DNA of 14,143 nucleotides from JAFGED01 sp964551295 (GCA_964551295.1 CAZKDJ010000107.1:1-14143); one strand, 5' to 3'; positions 1 to 7,383 are shown, counted from the stretch's first letter. Program-made: numbers and translations. Notes: a model not told the origin generated them from the letters alone.

Positions 1-37
1 CGTGGCAAGATGCGCGCGATTTGGAAATCGCGGCTAC
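1..37. repeat. Palindromic repeat, copy B (may be cut by the window edge)
   Basis: From GGCAAGA at 4-10 to CTAC at 34-37 is 34 nt, exactly the distance between the same two landmarks in the copy at 188-221. The core is an inverted repeat with arms CGCGATTT (15-22) and AAATCGCG (25-32). Its stem sequence differs from that of the other copy although the layout is the same. It follows the point (about position 51) where the minus-strand kinase loses similarity, directly after the first half of its N-box, so it may have interrupted that gene. The outer boundary lies at or beyond position 1 and no flanking duplication can be checked. Confidence 0.6.
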
Positions 38-50
38 AAAACGGGAATTG

Positions 51-802
51 CTGATTGCGTAACAGGTTGAGCACGACCTGTTGGATCTGTTGCCCGGCAC
101 ACAGCACCTTAGGCAGAGCGGGAGCCAATTCGCGCACGATTTTGATCGCTCGAAAGTCGCTTTTTTTGTATCTTCTCAAAAAGTAGGGGCAAGAGTAAGT
201 CGGATTGCCAATCCGACCTACATTCCCCCAAGATATTGAGATGATACCTTTTTTTTCTTCAGGTCGTATTCAGTTGCCGCCAGATCGAGCGTCTTTTGCA
301 CCAAAAGGTTCAGGTCGTGCAGCGCGGGTTGGGAGCTCTTGCGCGAAAAGCTGAGCAGATTGGAGACGATCGTGGCCGCCCGCTCGCCGGTGGAGCGAAT
401 GTCCTTCAGGTACTCGCAGGTGTCGCGTTCCTGCAGGTAGCGATCCAGTCTATCGGGATCTATGCCGCAGGCTTGCAGCCGTTCGCGAGTGCGGGGACGT
501 TGTGTATCAAAGGTCATTTGCAGGATCTGCGCGCTTTGCATCATCGCGCTCAGGGGGTTGTTGATCTCGTGGGCTATCCCGGCTGCCAGCCTGCCTACGC
601 TGGCCATCTTGGCCGACTGGCGCATTGTCTCTTCGAGGTGTGCATGCTTGGTTACGTCGTCAATGCGCAGCACGGCTCCTTCAACATCGTTGGCCAGCAG
701 GGGGAAGACGTCTACGTCGCGGTAAGCCACTCCGGATTCTGTGGTCAGTTGTTCTTTGTGTCGCCGCACGACCTGGCGGTCGTGCAACTTTCGCCGGGGC
801 CA
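51..802 (-). pseudogene. PAS-type sensor histidine kinase remnant, 5'-truncated and split by a repeat element
   Basis: Read on the minus strand, about 802 to 248 encodes the end of a PAS domain (RDVDVFPLLANDVEGAV, then RIDDVT) and a HisKA domain with the H-box GRLAAGIAHEINNPLSA. The helix LLSFSRKS and the motif TEYDLKKK follow. In a second frame, about 51 to 167 continues with SDFRAIKIVRELAPALPKVL and QQVVLNLLRN, the start of an HATPase N-box. In this kinase family DLKKK is normally followed one residue later by DFR, so the two pieces are parts of one gene separated by the insertion at 168-247. The first frame stops at 218-220 inside the insertion. Upstream of about 802 I see no PAS N-terminus or convincing start codon in any frame, so the 5' end is missing as well. 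After LLRN the rest of the ATPase domain (G boxes) is not visible; either the repeat at 1-37 broke it too or it continues outside the window. A functional kinase is unlikely. Confidence 0.8.
168..247. mobile_element. 80-bp MITE-like element inserted in the kinase remnant
   Basis: The ends are 12-bp terminal inverted repeats with one mismatch: GTATCTTCTCAA (168-179) and TTGAGATGATAC (236-247). Immediately outside both ends is the 8-nt direct repeat CTTTTTTT (160-167 and 248-255), as expected of a target-site duplication, although a T-tract makes this weaker evidence. The interior holds a palindrome centred on position 208, with arms 195-207 and 209-221 and one mismatch. No coding capacity is present, so any mobility would need a transposase supplied in trans. 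The insertion shifts the reading frame of the host kinase. Removing the element and one repeat leaves eight Ts where six (or nine) would restore the frame, so the tract has probably slipped or the true breakpoints differ slightly. Confidence 0.7.
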
Positions 803-848
803 GTGTGAGCGTCGAGTCGCCGGACACTGCCTCTGCGCGTTATCCGTG

Positions 849-878
849 TTGCGCTTTCTCTCCCCGCTGTGGTATAAT
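849..878 (+). promoter_or_regulatory. Putative promoter of histidine kinase 1
   Basis: A perfect TATAAT (873-878) is preceded by TGG (870-872), which makes an extended -10. A weak -35-like TTGCGC lies at 849-854 with an 18-bp spacer. Transcription would begin near 885, leaving a leader of about 77 nt before the GTG at 962. This also argues against the upstream in-frame GTG at 893, which would lie only a few bases into the transcript. Confidence 0.6.
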
Positions 879-949
879 CTTGTTGTACCTGGGTGCAGGT
901 CACGCCCTGGATTGACAAATCCGGCTGCTATATCCTGCACGATTCTTTT

Positions 950-954
950 GGAGG
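950..954 (+). promoter_or_regulatory. Ribosome binding site deciding the start of kinase 1
   Basis: GGAGG lies 7 nt before the GTG at 962. The other in-frame candidate, GTG at 893, has no comparable site, so the start at 962 is preferred. Confidence 0.75.
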
Positions 955-961
955 CGTACGC

Positions 962-3361
962 GTGCATCTTCCTGAACTCATCGGTACTGGTGCCGGTGCC
1001 TCTGTCTATCACCTGCTGGTCATTCTGGCGTTGGGGGCGATGGCTCTCATCGCCCTCATCGAGTGGCACCACACGCGCAACCCAGATCACCGCCGTATCC
1101 TGATCACCTTCGCTGCCCTGCTGGGGCTGCGTATCCCTTTGGTCGTCGGTGAATTGTCCGGTTGGGCCGTCGTCGCGCCACTCCTCACCAGCCTGGAGGC
1201 TGCCAGCCTCATGCTCTTGGGGTGGGCTTTCCTGGCCCCTATCTTGGGTCGCCGAGTGCGCATATGGTCGCTGTATGTCGGCATCGGCATCCTGTTTTTG
1301 AGCGCATTGGCCTCCTTGGCTGTCTGGTCCACCAGTCTGGCTCCCATTGTCCCCTCGATGCGAGCTGAGATGTGGCGGGATCTGTACGATGCGTCTTGGC
1401 TGTTGCTTTTCTGGCTGGCGGTGAGCGCGGCTCTGGCTGCTGCCCCCGCTCTCCTTCTCTTGATCCGTCGGCAGCGGGAGGAGCATTGGATAGCGCTGGC
1501 TGGATTTGCCATTCTGGCCTGTGGCTTTTTGGTTCTGTTTTTCGGTTCGGCGCTGCGCGTGGTCGGCCAAGTGGGGAGCGCGGGGCACAGCAACTGGATC
1601 GGCTGGGGGCGGCTGGTCGATTTGATTGGCTATTCCCTTTTCGCCGTCGCCGTCTACCGCATGGCGATGCAGGATATGTGGGTCTACCGCCAGGAACTGC
1701 AGACGATGAGCGAGGAGGCGCTGCGCCAGGCAAAGGAGCTGTTTTTCCTGGTGGAGGCCAGCCGATCGATCGGCGAGTCTCTGGACCTGGGCACGATCCT
1801 TCAGCGCGTGGTCGAAAGCACCACCATGGCCCTGGATGCGGATCGTGCGGCCATCTTTCTGATCGATCCTGATGATTCCCAAACTGTGACGCTGGCCGCG
1901 CAATACACCACGCTCCAACGTGCAGAGGTGGCGACACGACATCCCGCTTTTACTCTGACCGACCAGCCCACGTTGGACTATGCGTTGCAGCGGCGCAAGC
2001 AGTTGACGCTCAACGAGGAGACCGATAACCCGCGCTTGAGAACCCTCTACAGCTTGCTGGGCAGCCCGGAGGCCGGCCCGACCATCGTGCAGCCACTGCT
2101 GCGCCAGCGCGCCATTCTGGGGGCCCTGGTCGTGGGCAACGATCACAGCCGCCGCCCGTTTGACTCGAATGCGGGCCGCTTGTGTCAGTCCATCGCCGTG
2201 CAGGTGACAGCGGCCATCGAGAACGCGCGCCTCTACGGCGATCTACAGGCGCAGGCCAGTCAACTGGCCGAACTGCTGCAGTCTCAGGAGGACGAAGGCC
2301 GCCGCAGGATGTCTATCCTGGAAAGCATTGCCGAGGGCGTGGTCGTCAGCGATGGAGAAGGCCGCATCATCATCGTCAACGCCGCAACCGAGCGCATCCT
2401 GGGCACCTCACGCAAGCGCATCCTGGGACGTCCACTCAAGGGGTTGACGGGGCGTATGGCCTTGGACCCCAACACCGACTGGGGGACGGTCGCCGAATCC
2501 GACACACCGCTGCAGACGGTGTTCGAGTTGGAGGGGAAGGTCGTTTACGTCAATGCAGCGCCCGTCCTCACGCCGTCTGGGAATCATCTGGGTGTGGTAG
2601 CCGTTCTGCGCGACATCACCTGGGAGACCGAGGGCGAGCGGGCGAAAAACGAGTTTATCACCGCTATCTCTCACGAGCTTCGAACGCCCCTCACGGCCAT
2701 ACGGGGGTACGCGGAGGCGCTCGACGGCGGCATGGTTGGCCCGATGAGCGAGGCGCAGGCGCATTTTCTGGGCATCATCCGCGATAACGCGCTGCGCATG
2801 GGCACCCTGACCGAGAATCTCATCTCCATCTCTGAACTGGAAAAGGACGGCCTCAAGCTGGAGTACGCGGAGACGGACGTTCATTTAGCCATTGGCGATG
2901 TCGTGCGGGGTTTCCGCAGCGAGCTCGAAGCCCGTGAACAGGAACTCGTTTTGGCGCTCGAAGAGCTGCCCCTCATTGAGGCCGATCCGGCACGCGTGCG
3001 ACAGATCGTGGGTAACTTGGTCAGCAATGCCGTCAAGTTCACCTATCCCGGCGGGCGCATTACGATTGGCGCTACTCTGCTACGTGACGAAGGGGAGCAA
3101 CCCCAGATGCACTGCGCTATCTGGGTCGAGGATACTGGTATCGGCATTTCTCCAGAAGAGCGGGAGCATATCTGGGAGCGCTTTTACCGGCCGGTGAATC
3201 CTTTGGCCATGGAGGCCAGCGGGTTGGGGGTGGGGCTTTCCATCGTCAAGTCGCTGGTAGAAGCGCACAACGGGCGGGTGTGGCTGGAGAGCACTCCGGG
3301 CGAGGGAAGCAAGTTCACGGTGCTTTTGCCGACCAAGCGTGCGCAGCCGATGGGGGTTTGA
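962..3361 (+). CDS. 7TM-GAF-PAS sensor histidine kinase (kinase 1)
   Basis: A membrane-bound histidine kinase of 799 residues, predicted to autophosphorylate on His and pass the phosphate to a response regulator that is not in this window. Residues 1 to about 235 contain about seven hydrophobic helices (for example ILFLSALASLAVW and AILACGFLVLFFG) with no large external loop, so the signal is probably sensed in or near the membrane. A GAF domain follows (about 270-425), then a PAS domain (about 452-550, with GVVVSDGEGRIIIVNAA). HisKA carries H571 in ISHELRTPLTAI. The HATPase domain has the canonical N-box NLVSNAVKFT (N689), G1 box VEDTGIGI, F-box ERFYRP and G2 box GLGVGLSIV. All catalytic motifs look intact and no receiver domain is fused. 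The GTG start is chosen for its Shine-Dalgarno site; an in-frame GTG at 893 would add 23 residues. The gene is divergent from the broken kinase and 72 nt upstream of a paralogous kinase. The ligand cannot be predicted. Confidence 0.93.
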   Translation: MHLPELIGTGAGASVYHLLVILALGAMALIALIEWHHTRNPDHRRILITFAALLGLRIPLVVGELSGWAVVAPLLTSLEAASLMLLGWAFLAPILGRRVRIWSLYVGIGILFLSALASLAVWSTSLAPIVPSMRAEMWRDLYDASWLLLFWLAVSAALAAAPALLLLIRRQREEHWIALAGFAILACGFLVLFFGSALRVVGQVGSAGHSNWIGWGRLVDLIGYSLFAVAVYRMAMQDMWVYRQELQTMSEEALRQAKELFFLVEASRSIGESLDLGTILQRVVESTTMALDADRAAIFLIDPDDSQTVTLAAQYTTLQRAEVATRHPAFTLTDQPTLDYALQRRKQLTLNEETDNPRLRTLYSLLGSPEAGPTIVQPLLRQRAILGALVVGNDHSRRPFDSNAGRLCQSIAVQVTAAIENARLYGDLQAQASQLAELLQSQEDEGRRRMSILESIAEGVVVSDGEGRIIIVNAATERILGTSRKRILGRPLKGLTGRMALDPNTDWGTVAESDTPLQTVFELEGKVVYVNAAPVLTPSGNHLGVVAVLRDITWETEGERAKNEFITAISHELRTPLTAIRGYAEALDGGMVGPMSEAQAHFLGIIRDNALRMGTLTENLISISELEKDGLKLEYAETDVHLAIGDVVRGFRSELEAREQELVLALEELPLIEADPARVRQIVGNLVSNAVKFTYPGGRITIGATLLRDEGEQPQMHCAIWVEDTGIGISPEEREHIWERFYRPVNPLAMEASGLGVGLSIVKSLVEAHNGRVWLESTPGEGSKFTVLLPTKRAQPMGV

Positions 3362-3370
3362 CCTGACGAA

Positions 3371-3399
3371 TTGACTCTCGATTTACTCTGGTGTACAAT
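3371..3399 (+). promoter_or_regulatory. Putative promoter of histidine kinase 2
   Basis: TTGACT (3371-3376), a 17-bp spacer and TACAAT (3394-3399) form a near-consensus housekeeping promoter. It gives kinase 2 its own transcript even though it closely follows kinase 1. Twelve bases, CTGGTGTACAAT (3388-3399), recur exactly at the kinase 3 promoter. Confidence 0.7.
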
Positions 3400-3416
3400 C
3401 GAGATAGAGTAAATCG
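3376..3416. promoter_or_regulatory. Overlapping inverted repeats over the kinase 2 promoter
   Basis: Two perfect inverted repeats overlap here. One pairs TCTCGATT (3376-3383) with AATCGAGA (3397-3404). The other pairs CGATTTACTCT (3379-3389) with AGAGTAAATCG (3406-3416). They share CGATT, so only one can form as a hairpin at a time. The -10 hexamer lies between the arms of the longer repeat, and the expected transcription start is near its right arm. That layout suits an operator for a dimeric regulator. No T-run follows, so an intrinsic terminator for kinase 1 is less likely. The regulator is unknown. Confidence 0.55.
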
Positions 3417-3433
3417 GTGAGGGGCTAAAGCCA

Positions 3434-6169
3434 ATGGAATCTCAGAGCTTTTTTCAATTTGTATTGGACTTGAGGAACTTTGTCGCTACCCAGCCCGGTG
3501 ATTTGGCTTACCATCTGGTGACGCTATTTGCTATCCAGCTGATACTGGGGATGGCGTTTGGGCATTGGATCCGTCATCGCCGTGAGCAGAGCGCGGTGCG
3601 GTTGCTGCTGACTGGATTGGGCTTTACGCTTGCGCGTGCATCGCTGATGCTTCTCGCCGTGCTGGATCGCGTTGGCGTGCTCGGGTCGTCGGCGGTAGCC
3701 CTCTTGCCCCCTTTGGAGCGTTTTTTCGAACTGGCGACGGCGGCGCTGGCCGCCTGGACGTTTCTATCGATCCTGGATAAGCGGGCGGGCCTGGGGGTGT
3801 CCTTGCTGCTCGTCGTCCTGCTGGTGGCGGGCGGCGGCTGTGCAGTCTCGGCCTACTTTTGGATCAGAGATGGCGGCCTGGGTGTGGCCTACAATGCGCA
3901 CGTGCAGGCGGCGGTATGGCAGGTTGCCACCATTGTCCTGCTGGCCGTCTCTGTGATCGCCACCCTGGTGTGGCGGGGGGCTGATTGGGGATTGGCCTTT
4001 TTCCTGTTCGCCGTCTGGCTGAGTGGCCACACCGTGCAGCTCATCAGCCCCAATCTCGATTCGGATATCGCTGGATGGGTGAGGTTGGCCAACGTGGTCG
4101 CGCTGCCGCTGTTGGCAGCCCTGGTGTATCGCCGTGCGCTGAGCGCGGCCCCATCCATGGGCGAGGATGTGGGCGACGACATGCTGGAGGTGGTCGGGAT
4201 TTTGCAGGCCGTTCGCCGCATCGAGGAAGCGGGTGATATCGAGGCGGCCCTCGAATTGGCCTCTGCGTCCATCGCCCGCACCCTGGGAACCGACGTGATC
4301 GCTGTCGGCCTGCCCATTATCGGGCCATCCAAGGGCGTGCGCATCGCTGGCATGTTCCCTCCCACCGGCGCCAAGCTGGCGCGACAGGATCTGACGCTGT
4401 TGGCGCCCGATCACCCCCTGTTGGCATCCGTCCTCCAAACTGGCCGTATGGAGCGGGCGTATGGTCGGCGCCGGGAGTCTACCGTCTCGGGTATCTATTA
4501 TACCCTGGGTTTTCAACGGACGGGCCCTTTGATCCTGCAACCTCTTGTTGAGGGGAACAACCTGATGGGGGTCGTGGTGGCCGGAAATCCGGTATCTCGG
4601 CGGCGGTTTACGTCGCGTGAGGAGCAGATCTTGCAGGCTGTGGCGGCAGCCGTGACGGCATCCCTGGCCAACCTGCGACGGCGGGGAGGCGCTCCTGGTG
4701 GCGGTGGTGAGGAGCTGAAGAACGCCCTCGCTGAGGTGCAACGCTTGACCCAGGAGACGGTCGAACTGGAGAGTGAGCTGGAGCAGCAGCACCAGCGCGC
4801 CGACGAGCTAGACACGATGCTGCGCCTGCAGGAGGAAGTGGTGGGTGCAGACGACAAGTCGGCGGCCGAGGTTGCGATCTGGGAGGAGGAGCTGCGCGAG
4901 TTGGCTGATACGCGCGATGCACTGAAGAACGAGTTGGCTGAGTGGAAGGAGAAAGCAGAGCAAATCGCCCACGCGAAGGCTGATCTGCAGATGCAACTGG
5001 CTCAAACGCGAGCCGAACTTCAAGTGGTTCAGAATCGGGAGGCGGCGCCGGCCCCGGTGGAGCGAACCGCCGATAGCGGGCCGGGTGGTATCCTGGTAGG
5101 CGACGAGCATGGCAACGTCATCATGGTCAGTCAAGGGGCGCAGTATCTGGTGGGCCAGTCGCGTGCAAATATCATGGGTATGCCTCTTCAGGATGTGTTC
5201 GATGAGCCGATGTGGGTTCAGACTGTTCAGCGGCTCTCGGGTGACGGCGCGCAGCCTGGAGATGCCGCTTCAGTGACCCTCGAGTTGGATGAGCGGACGA
5301 TACGGGCCGAGTTGGCGCGTCTCCCCGATTCCTCCGGTTGGCCCGGCGGTTTGTCCGCCATGCTTTACCTGGAGAAAGGGACGACGCTGCAGACCGAGAT
5401 GCTGACGTCGCTGATTCACGAGTTGCGCACACCGATGACGTCGATCAATGGCTACACAGATCTGCTGGTTGGCGAGGCAGTGGGTATCCTCGGCGAGACT
5501 CAGCGCCAATTCCTGCTGCGGGTCAAGGCCAATATCGAGCGCATGGGTGGGCTGCTGGATGACTTGGTCAAAGTTGTCTCCATAGATGCCGGTGAGGAAG
5601 GGCGTTTATCTCCTGAGCCGGTCAACTTTGGTAACGTCATGGAAAGCGCCATCATGTCACTGTCCGCTCAGTTCAGCGAACGCGAGTTGTCGGTGCAGTT
5701 GGAGATGCCGGACGAGTTGCCGCCCGTGTATGCCGATCGAGACAGTATTTTTCAGGTCGTGCAGCATCTTTTGGCCAACGCCGGTCAGTGCTCGAGGCAG
5801 GGCTCTGACGTTGTCGTCCACGCAGAACTGGAGGAGCACGACAATCAAATCCAGGGGTTGCCCGACTACCTGCTGGTATCTGTGAGCGATACGGGCGGAG
5901 GAATAGCGCCAGAGGATCAGCGTCGGGTCTTTCAGCGTCTGTACCGGGCCGATAATCCCCTGATCTCTGGGCTGGGTGAGACGGGGGTGGGGCTATCCAT
6001 TGCTAAAGCGTTGGTGGAGGCACACGGCGGACGCATTTGGGTAGAGAGCGAAGCCGGTGTGGGCAGTACGTTCAGCTTTATCCTCCCGCTTTCCCCTGAG
6101 GAAGATACCGAGCTAGAAGAGTTTCCCACCCTTGGGTCGTATCCGATTATGGGAGAATCAGAGGGATAG
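3434..6169 (+). CDS. 7TM-GAF-coiled coil-PAS sensor histidine kinase (kinase 2)
   Basis: A membrane histidine kinase of 911 residues, probably paralogous to kinase 1. Residues 1 to about 231 hold about seven hydrophobic helices, and about 255-415 is a GAF-like domain. A charged coiled coil with Glu/Gln/Leu heptads occupies about 427-535 and is absent from kinase 1. A divergent PAS domain follows at about 552-646 (GILVGDEHGNVIMVS). HisKA has H662 in LIHELRTPMTSINGY. In the HATPase domain the N-box is unusual: LLANAGQCSRQG keeps the second Asn (N782) but lacks the usual Lys-Phe/Tyr-Thr/Ser after it. The G1 box SDTGGGIAPEDQ, F-box FQRLYRADN and G2 box GVGLSIAKALVEA look intact. Activity is therefore likely, but nucleotide handling may differ from kinase 1. 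The ATG start has GAGGGG (3419-3424) 9 nt upstream and lies just downstream of a strong promoter. The LysM gene begins within 3 nt of the stop, so the two are probably translated from one mRNA. The signal and partner regulator are unknown. Confidence 0.92.
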   Translation: MESQSFFQFVLDLRNFVATQPGDLAYHLVTLFAIQLILGMAFGHWIRHRREQSAVRLLLTGLGFTLARASLMLLAVLDRVGVLGSSAVALLPPLERFFELATAALAAWTFLSILDKRAGLGVSLLLVVLLVAGGGCAVSAYFWIRDGGLGVAYNAHVQAAVWQVATIVLLAVSVIATLVWRGADWGLAFFLFAVWLSGHTVQLISPNLDSDIAGWVRLANVVALPLLAALVYRRALSAAPSMGEDVGDDMLEVVGILQAVRRIEEAGDIEAALELASASIARTLGTDVIAVGLPIIGPSKGVRIAGMFPPTGAKLARQDLTLLAPDHPLLASVLQTGRMERAYGRRRESTVSGIYYTLGFQRTGPLILQPLVEGNNLMGVVVAGNPVSRRRFTSREEQILQAVAAAVTASLANLRRRGGAPGGGGEELKNALAEVQRLTQETVELESELEQQHQRADELDTMLRLQEEVVGADDKSAAEVAIWEEELRELADTRDALKNELAEWKEKAEQIAHAKADLQMQLAQTRAELQVVQNREAAPAPVERTADSGPGGILVGDEHGNVIMVSQGAQYLVGQSRANIMGMPLQDVFDEPMWVQTVQRLSGDGAQPGDAASVTLELDERTIRAELARLPDSSGWPGGLSAMLYLEKGTTLQTEMLTSLIHELRTPMTSINGYTDLLVGEAVGILGETQRQFLLRVKANIERMGGLLDDLVKVVSIDAGEEGRLSPEPVNFGNVMESAIMSLSAQFSERELSVQLEMPDELPPVYADRDSIFQVVQHLLANAGQCSRQGSDVVVHAELEEHDNQIQGLPDYLLVSVSDTGGGIAPEDQRRVFQRLYRADNPLISGLGETGVGLSIAKALVEAHGGRIWVESEAGVGSTFSFILPLSPEEDTELEEFPTLGSYPIMGESEG

Positions 6170-6171
6170 TG

Positions 6172-7266
6172 GTGAGCGAAAATCTGGGCGCTGGGACAGA
6201 GCGATCCGTCGGCCTGGGGCAATTGATCGGTGGACTCGCTATCACGCTCATCAGCCTGGGAATGCTGCTGGGTGCTTTTTTGCTGAGTCAGGTCGGCGTT
6301 TCGAGCGCGCTGGCGACGCCGACGCTCGTGGGAGCGGCATCTCGCCCCACGGCCACGTCGTTCCTGCCGACGCTCGTTTCACCTTCGCCCACTTCTACTT
6401 TCATCCCCACACCACTGCCAGCGGAGGAAACCGTCTCGCCGACGACGCCCACACCTGCCGCTACTCCTGCCGCTACCGCTACTTCCGCGGACTATTTACT
6501 GCCCCGGTGTCCGCAGCCTGCGGGTTGGTCTGTCTACACCGTACAACGGGGGGACACGCTCCCTGCGCTGGCCTGGCGGTCTGGTATGACGACGTACGCC
6601 CTCATGCGGACCAACTGCCTGAGCTCCCAGGTCATCTCTCCCGGTCAGAAGCTGTATGTGCCGCCCACTTTTTGCGCCACCGCTACCCCAAGGCCCTATC
6701 GATGCGGCCCGCCGATGGGCTGGACGTATTTATATCGCGTGCAGGCGGGCGATACACTCTACGGCCTCTCACGCCGCTTTCGCGTGGGGATCGAGGCGAT
6801 CCGACGGGCCAATTGCCTGAGTGGCTACCAGATAAACATCGGGCAGGTGCTCTATATGCCACCACCGCCGCCGCCGCTGTACACGGCTACTCCCAAGCCC
6901 ACCGCCACGTTTACGCCTACACCTACACCCACCCTCGTGCCAACTCTGACGGCAACACCCACGCTGACTTCCACCCCCATAGAAACCAGCGTGCCCACGC
7001 TGACTTTTACACCCGGCCCGACCGTGATACCCACCACGCCTGTGACGCCTACCGTGACTTTCACGCCGGTCCCGACGTCCGTTTTCACGGAGACGCCTAT
7101 CCCCTCAACGCCGACTCCCACGGAGACGCCGGCAGCATCGACGGCCACTTTTACGCCTGGGCCTACGCTCACCCCTGAGCCCGCTACGGCCACCTTCACA
7201 CCTGCTCCGACGGAAACCCCTGCCCCGACGGAAACCCCTGTGCTAACGGAGACGCCGACTCCCTGA
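6172..7266 (+). CDS. Membrane-anchored double LysM protein with Thr/Pro-rich tail
   Basis: A protein of about 364 residues predicted to be displayed outside the membrane and to bind peptidoglycan or a related N-acetylglucosamine polymer. A hydrophobic segment at about 14-40 (GLAITLISLGMLLGAFLLSQ) acts as a membrane anchor or uncleaved signal. A Thr/Pro/Ser linker follows. LysM 1 lies at about 119-165 (YTVQRGDTLPALAWRSGM) and LysM 2 at about 183-230 (YRVQAGDTLYGLSRRF). Each repeat has the matching TNCLS or ANCLS segment and ends near a Pro stretch. The rest, about 125 residues, is almost only Thr, Pro, Ala, Ser, Val and Glu and ends without a further domain. No catalytic domain is present, so this is a binding or scaffold protein. 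Two GTG codons are possible, 6169 (overlapping the kinase 2 stop) and 6172. The AGAGGG at 6160-6165 is 3 nt from the first and 6 nt from the second, so 6172 is preferred. The tight junction suggests co-expression with kinase 2. Confidence 0.88.
   Translation: MSENLGAGTERSVGLGQLIGGLAITLISLGMLLGAFLLSQVGVSSALATPTLVGAASRPTATSFLPTLVSPSPTSTFIPTPLPAEETVSPTTPTPAATPAATATSADYLLPRCPQPAGWSVYTVQRGDTLPALAWRSGMTTYALMRTNCLSSQVISPGQKLYVPPTFCATATPRPYRCGPPMGWTYLYRVQAGDTLYGLSRRFRVGIEAIRRANCLSGYQINIGQVLYMPPPPPPLYTATPKPTATFTPTPTPTLVPTLTATPTLTSTPIETSVPTLTFTPGPTVIPTTPVTPTVTFTPVPTSVFTETPIPSTPTPTETPAASTATFTPGPTLTPEPATATFTPAPTETPAPTETPVLTETPTP
6880..7263 (+). repeat. Thr/Pro low-complexity coding repeat
   Basis: The end of the LysM gene consists of degenerate acN-ccN codon runs encoding TPTPT, TETP and TFTP motifs. 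A shorter relative lies in the LCP gene (about 7530-7660). Such stretches usually act as extended, often glycosylated spacers through the cell wall. The bias removes stop codons from a second frame, which is therefore open across most of this gene by composition alone. Confidence 0.7.
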
Positions 7267-7309
7267 ACATCTTTCCCCGCGGCTCGACGCTGGTAGCGCT
7301 GGGCTTTTA

Positions 7310-7318
7310 TGGTATAAT
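7310..7318 (+). promoter_or_regulatory. Putative extended -10 promoter of the LCP gene
   Basis: TGG followed by a perfect TATAAT (7313-7318) matches the extended -10 at kinase 1 base for base over nine positions. No good -35 is seen; TGGTAG at 7291-7296 with a 16-bp spacer is a poor match. A start near 7325 would leave a short leader containing the GGAGG at 7342. Confidence 0.55.
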
Positions 7319-7341
7319 GTGCGCCACCCCTGGGACGGATT

Positions 7342-7356
7342 GGAGGAAATAACACG
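7342..7356 (+). promoter_or_regulatory. Ribosome binding site with an ACG codon at the expected start position
   Basis: GGAGG (7342-7346) and a 7-nt spacer lead to ACG (7354-7356), which is in frame with the LCP protein. No ATG, GTG or TTG lies in that frame near this site; the first usable one is TTG at 7384, which has no Shine-Dalgarno sequence. The nearby GTG at 7361 is in another frame that stops soon after. Starting at ACG gives a basic cytoplasmic N-terminus (DGGKRPLRY) before the membrane helix, which fits the positive-inside rule. Confidence 0.6.
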
Positions 7357-7383
7357 GACGGTGGGAAGCGTCCCCTGCGCTAC

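Noticed and set aside
893..961. Upstream GTG start for kinase 1
   Set aside because: No Shine-Dalgarno site, and it would lie only about 8 nt from the predicted transcription start. The GTG at 962 has GGAGG at ideal spacing.
803..2146. Minus-strand extension of the kinase frame over kinase 1
   Set aside because: The frame is open to 2146 but its translation upstream of about 802 is low-complexity and lies antisense to the kinase 1 gene. Only the part below 802 shows kinase motifs.
6132..7178. 348-codon open frame overlapping the LysM gene in another frame
   Set aside because: It is open because Thr/Pro codon runs contain few stops in that frame. No domain is recognisable, and the LysM frame shows clear motifs.
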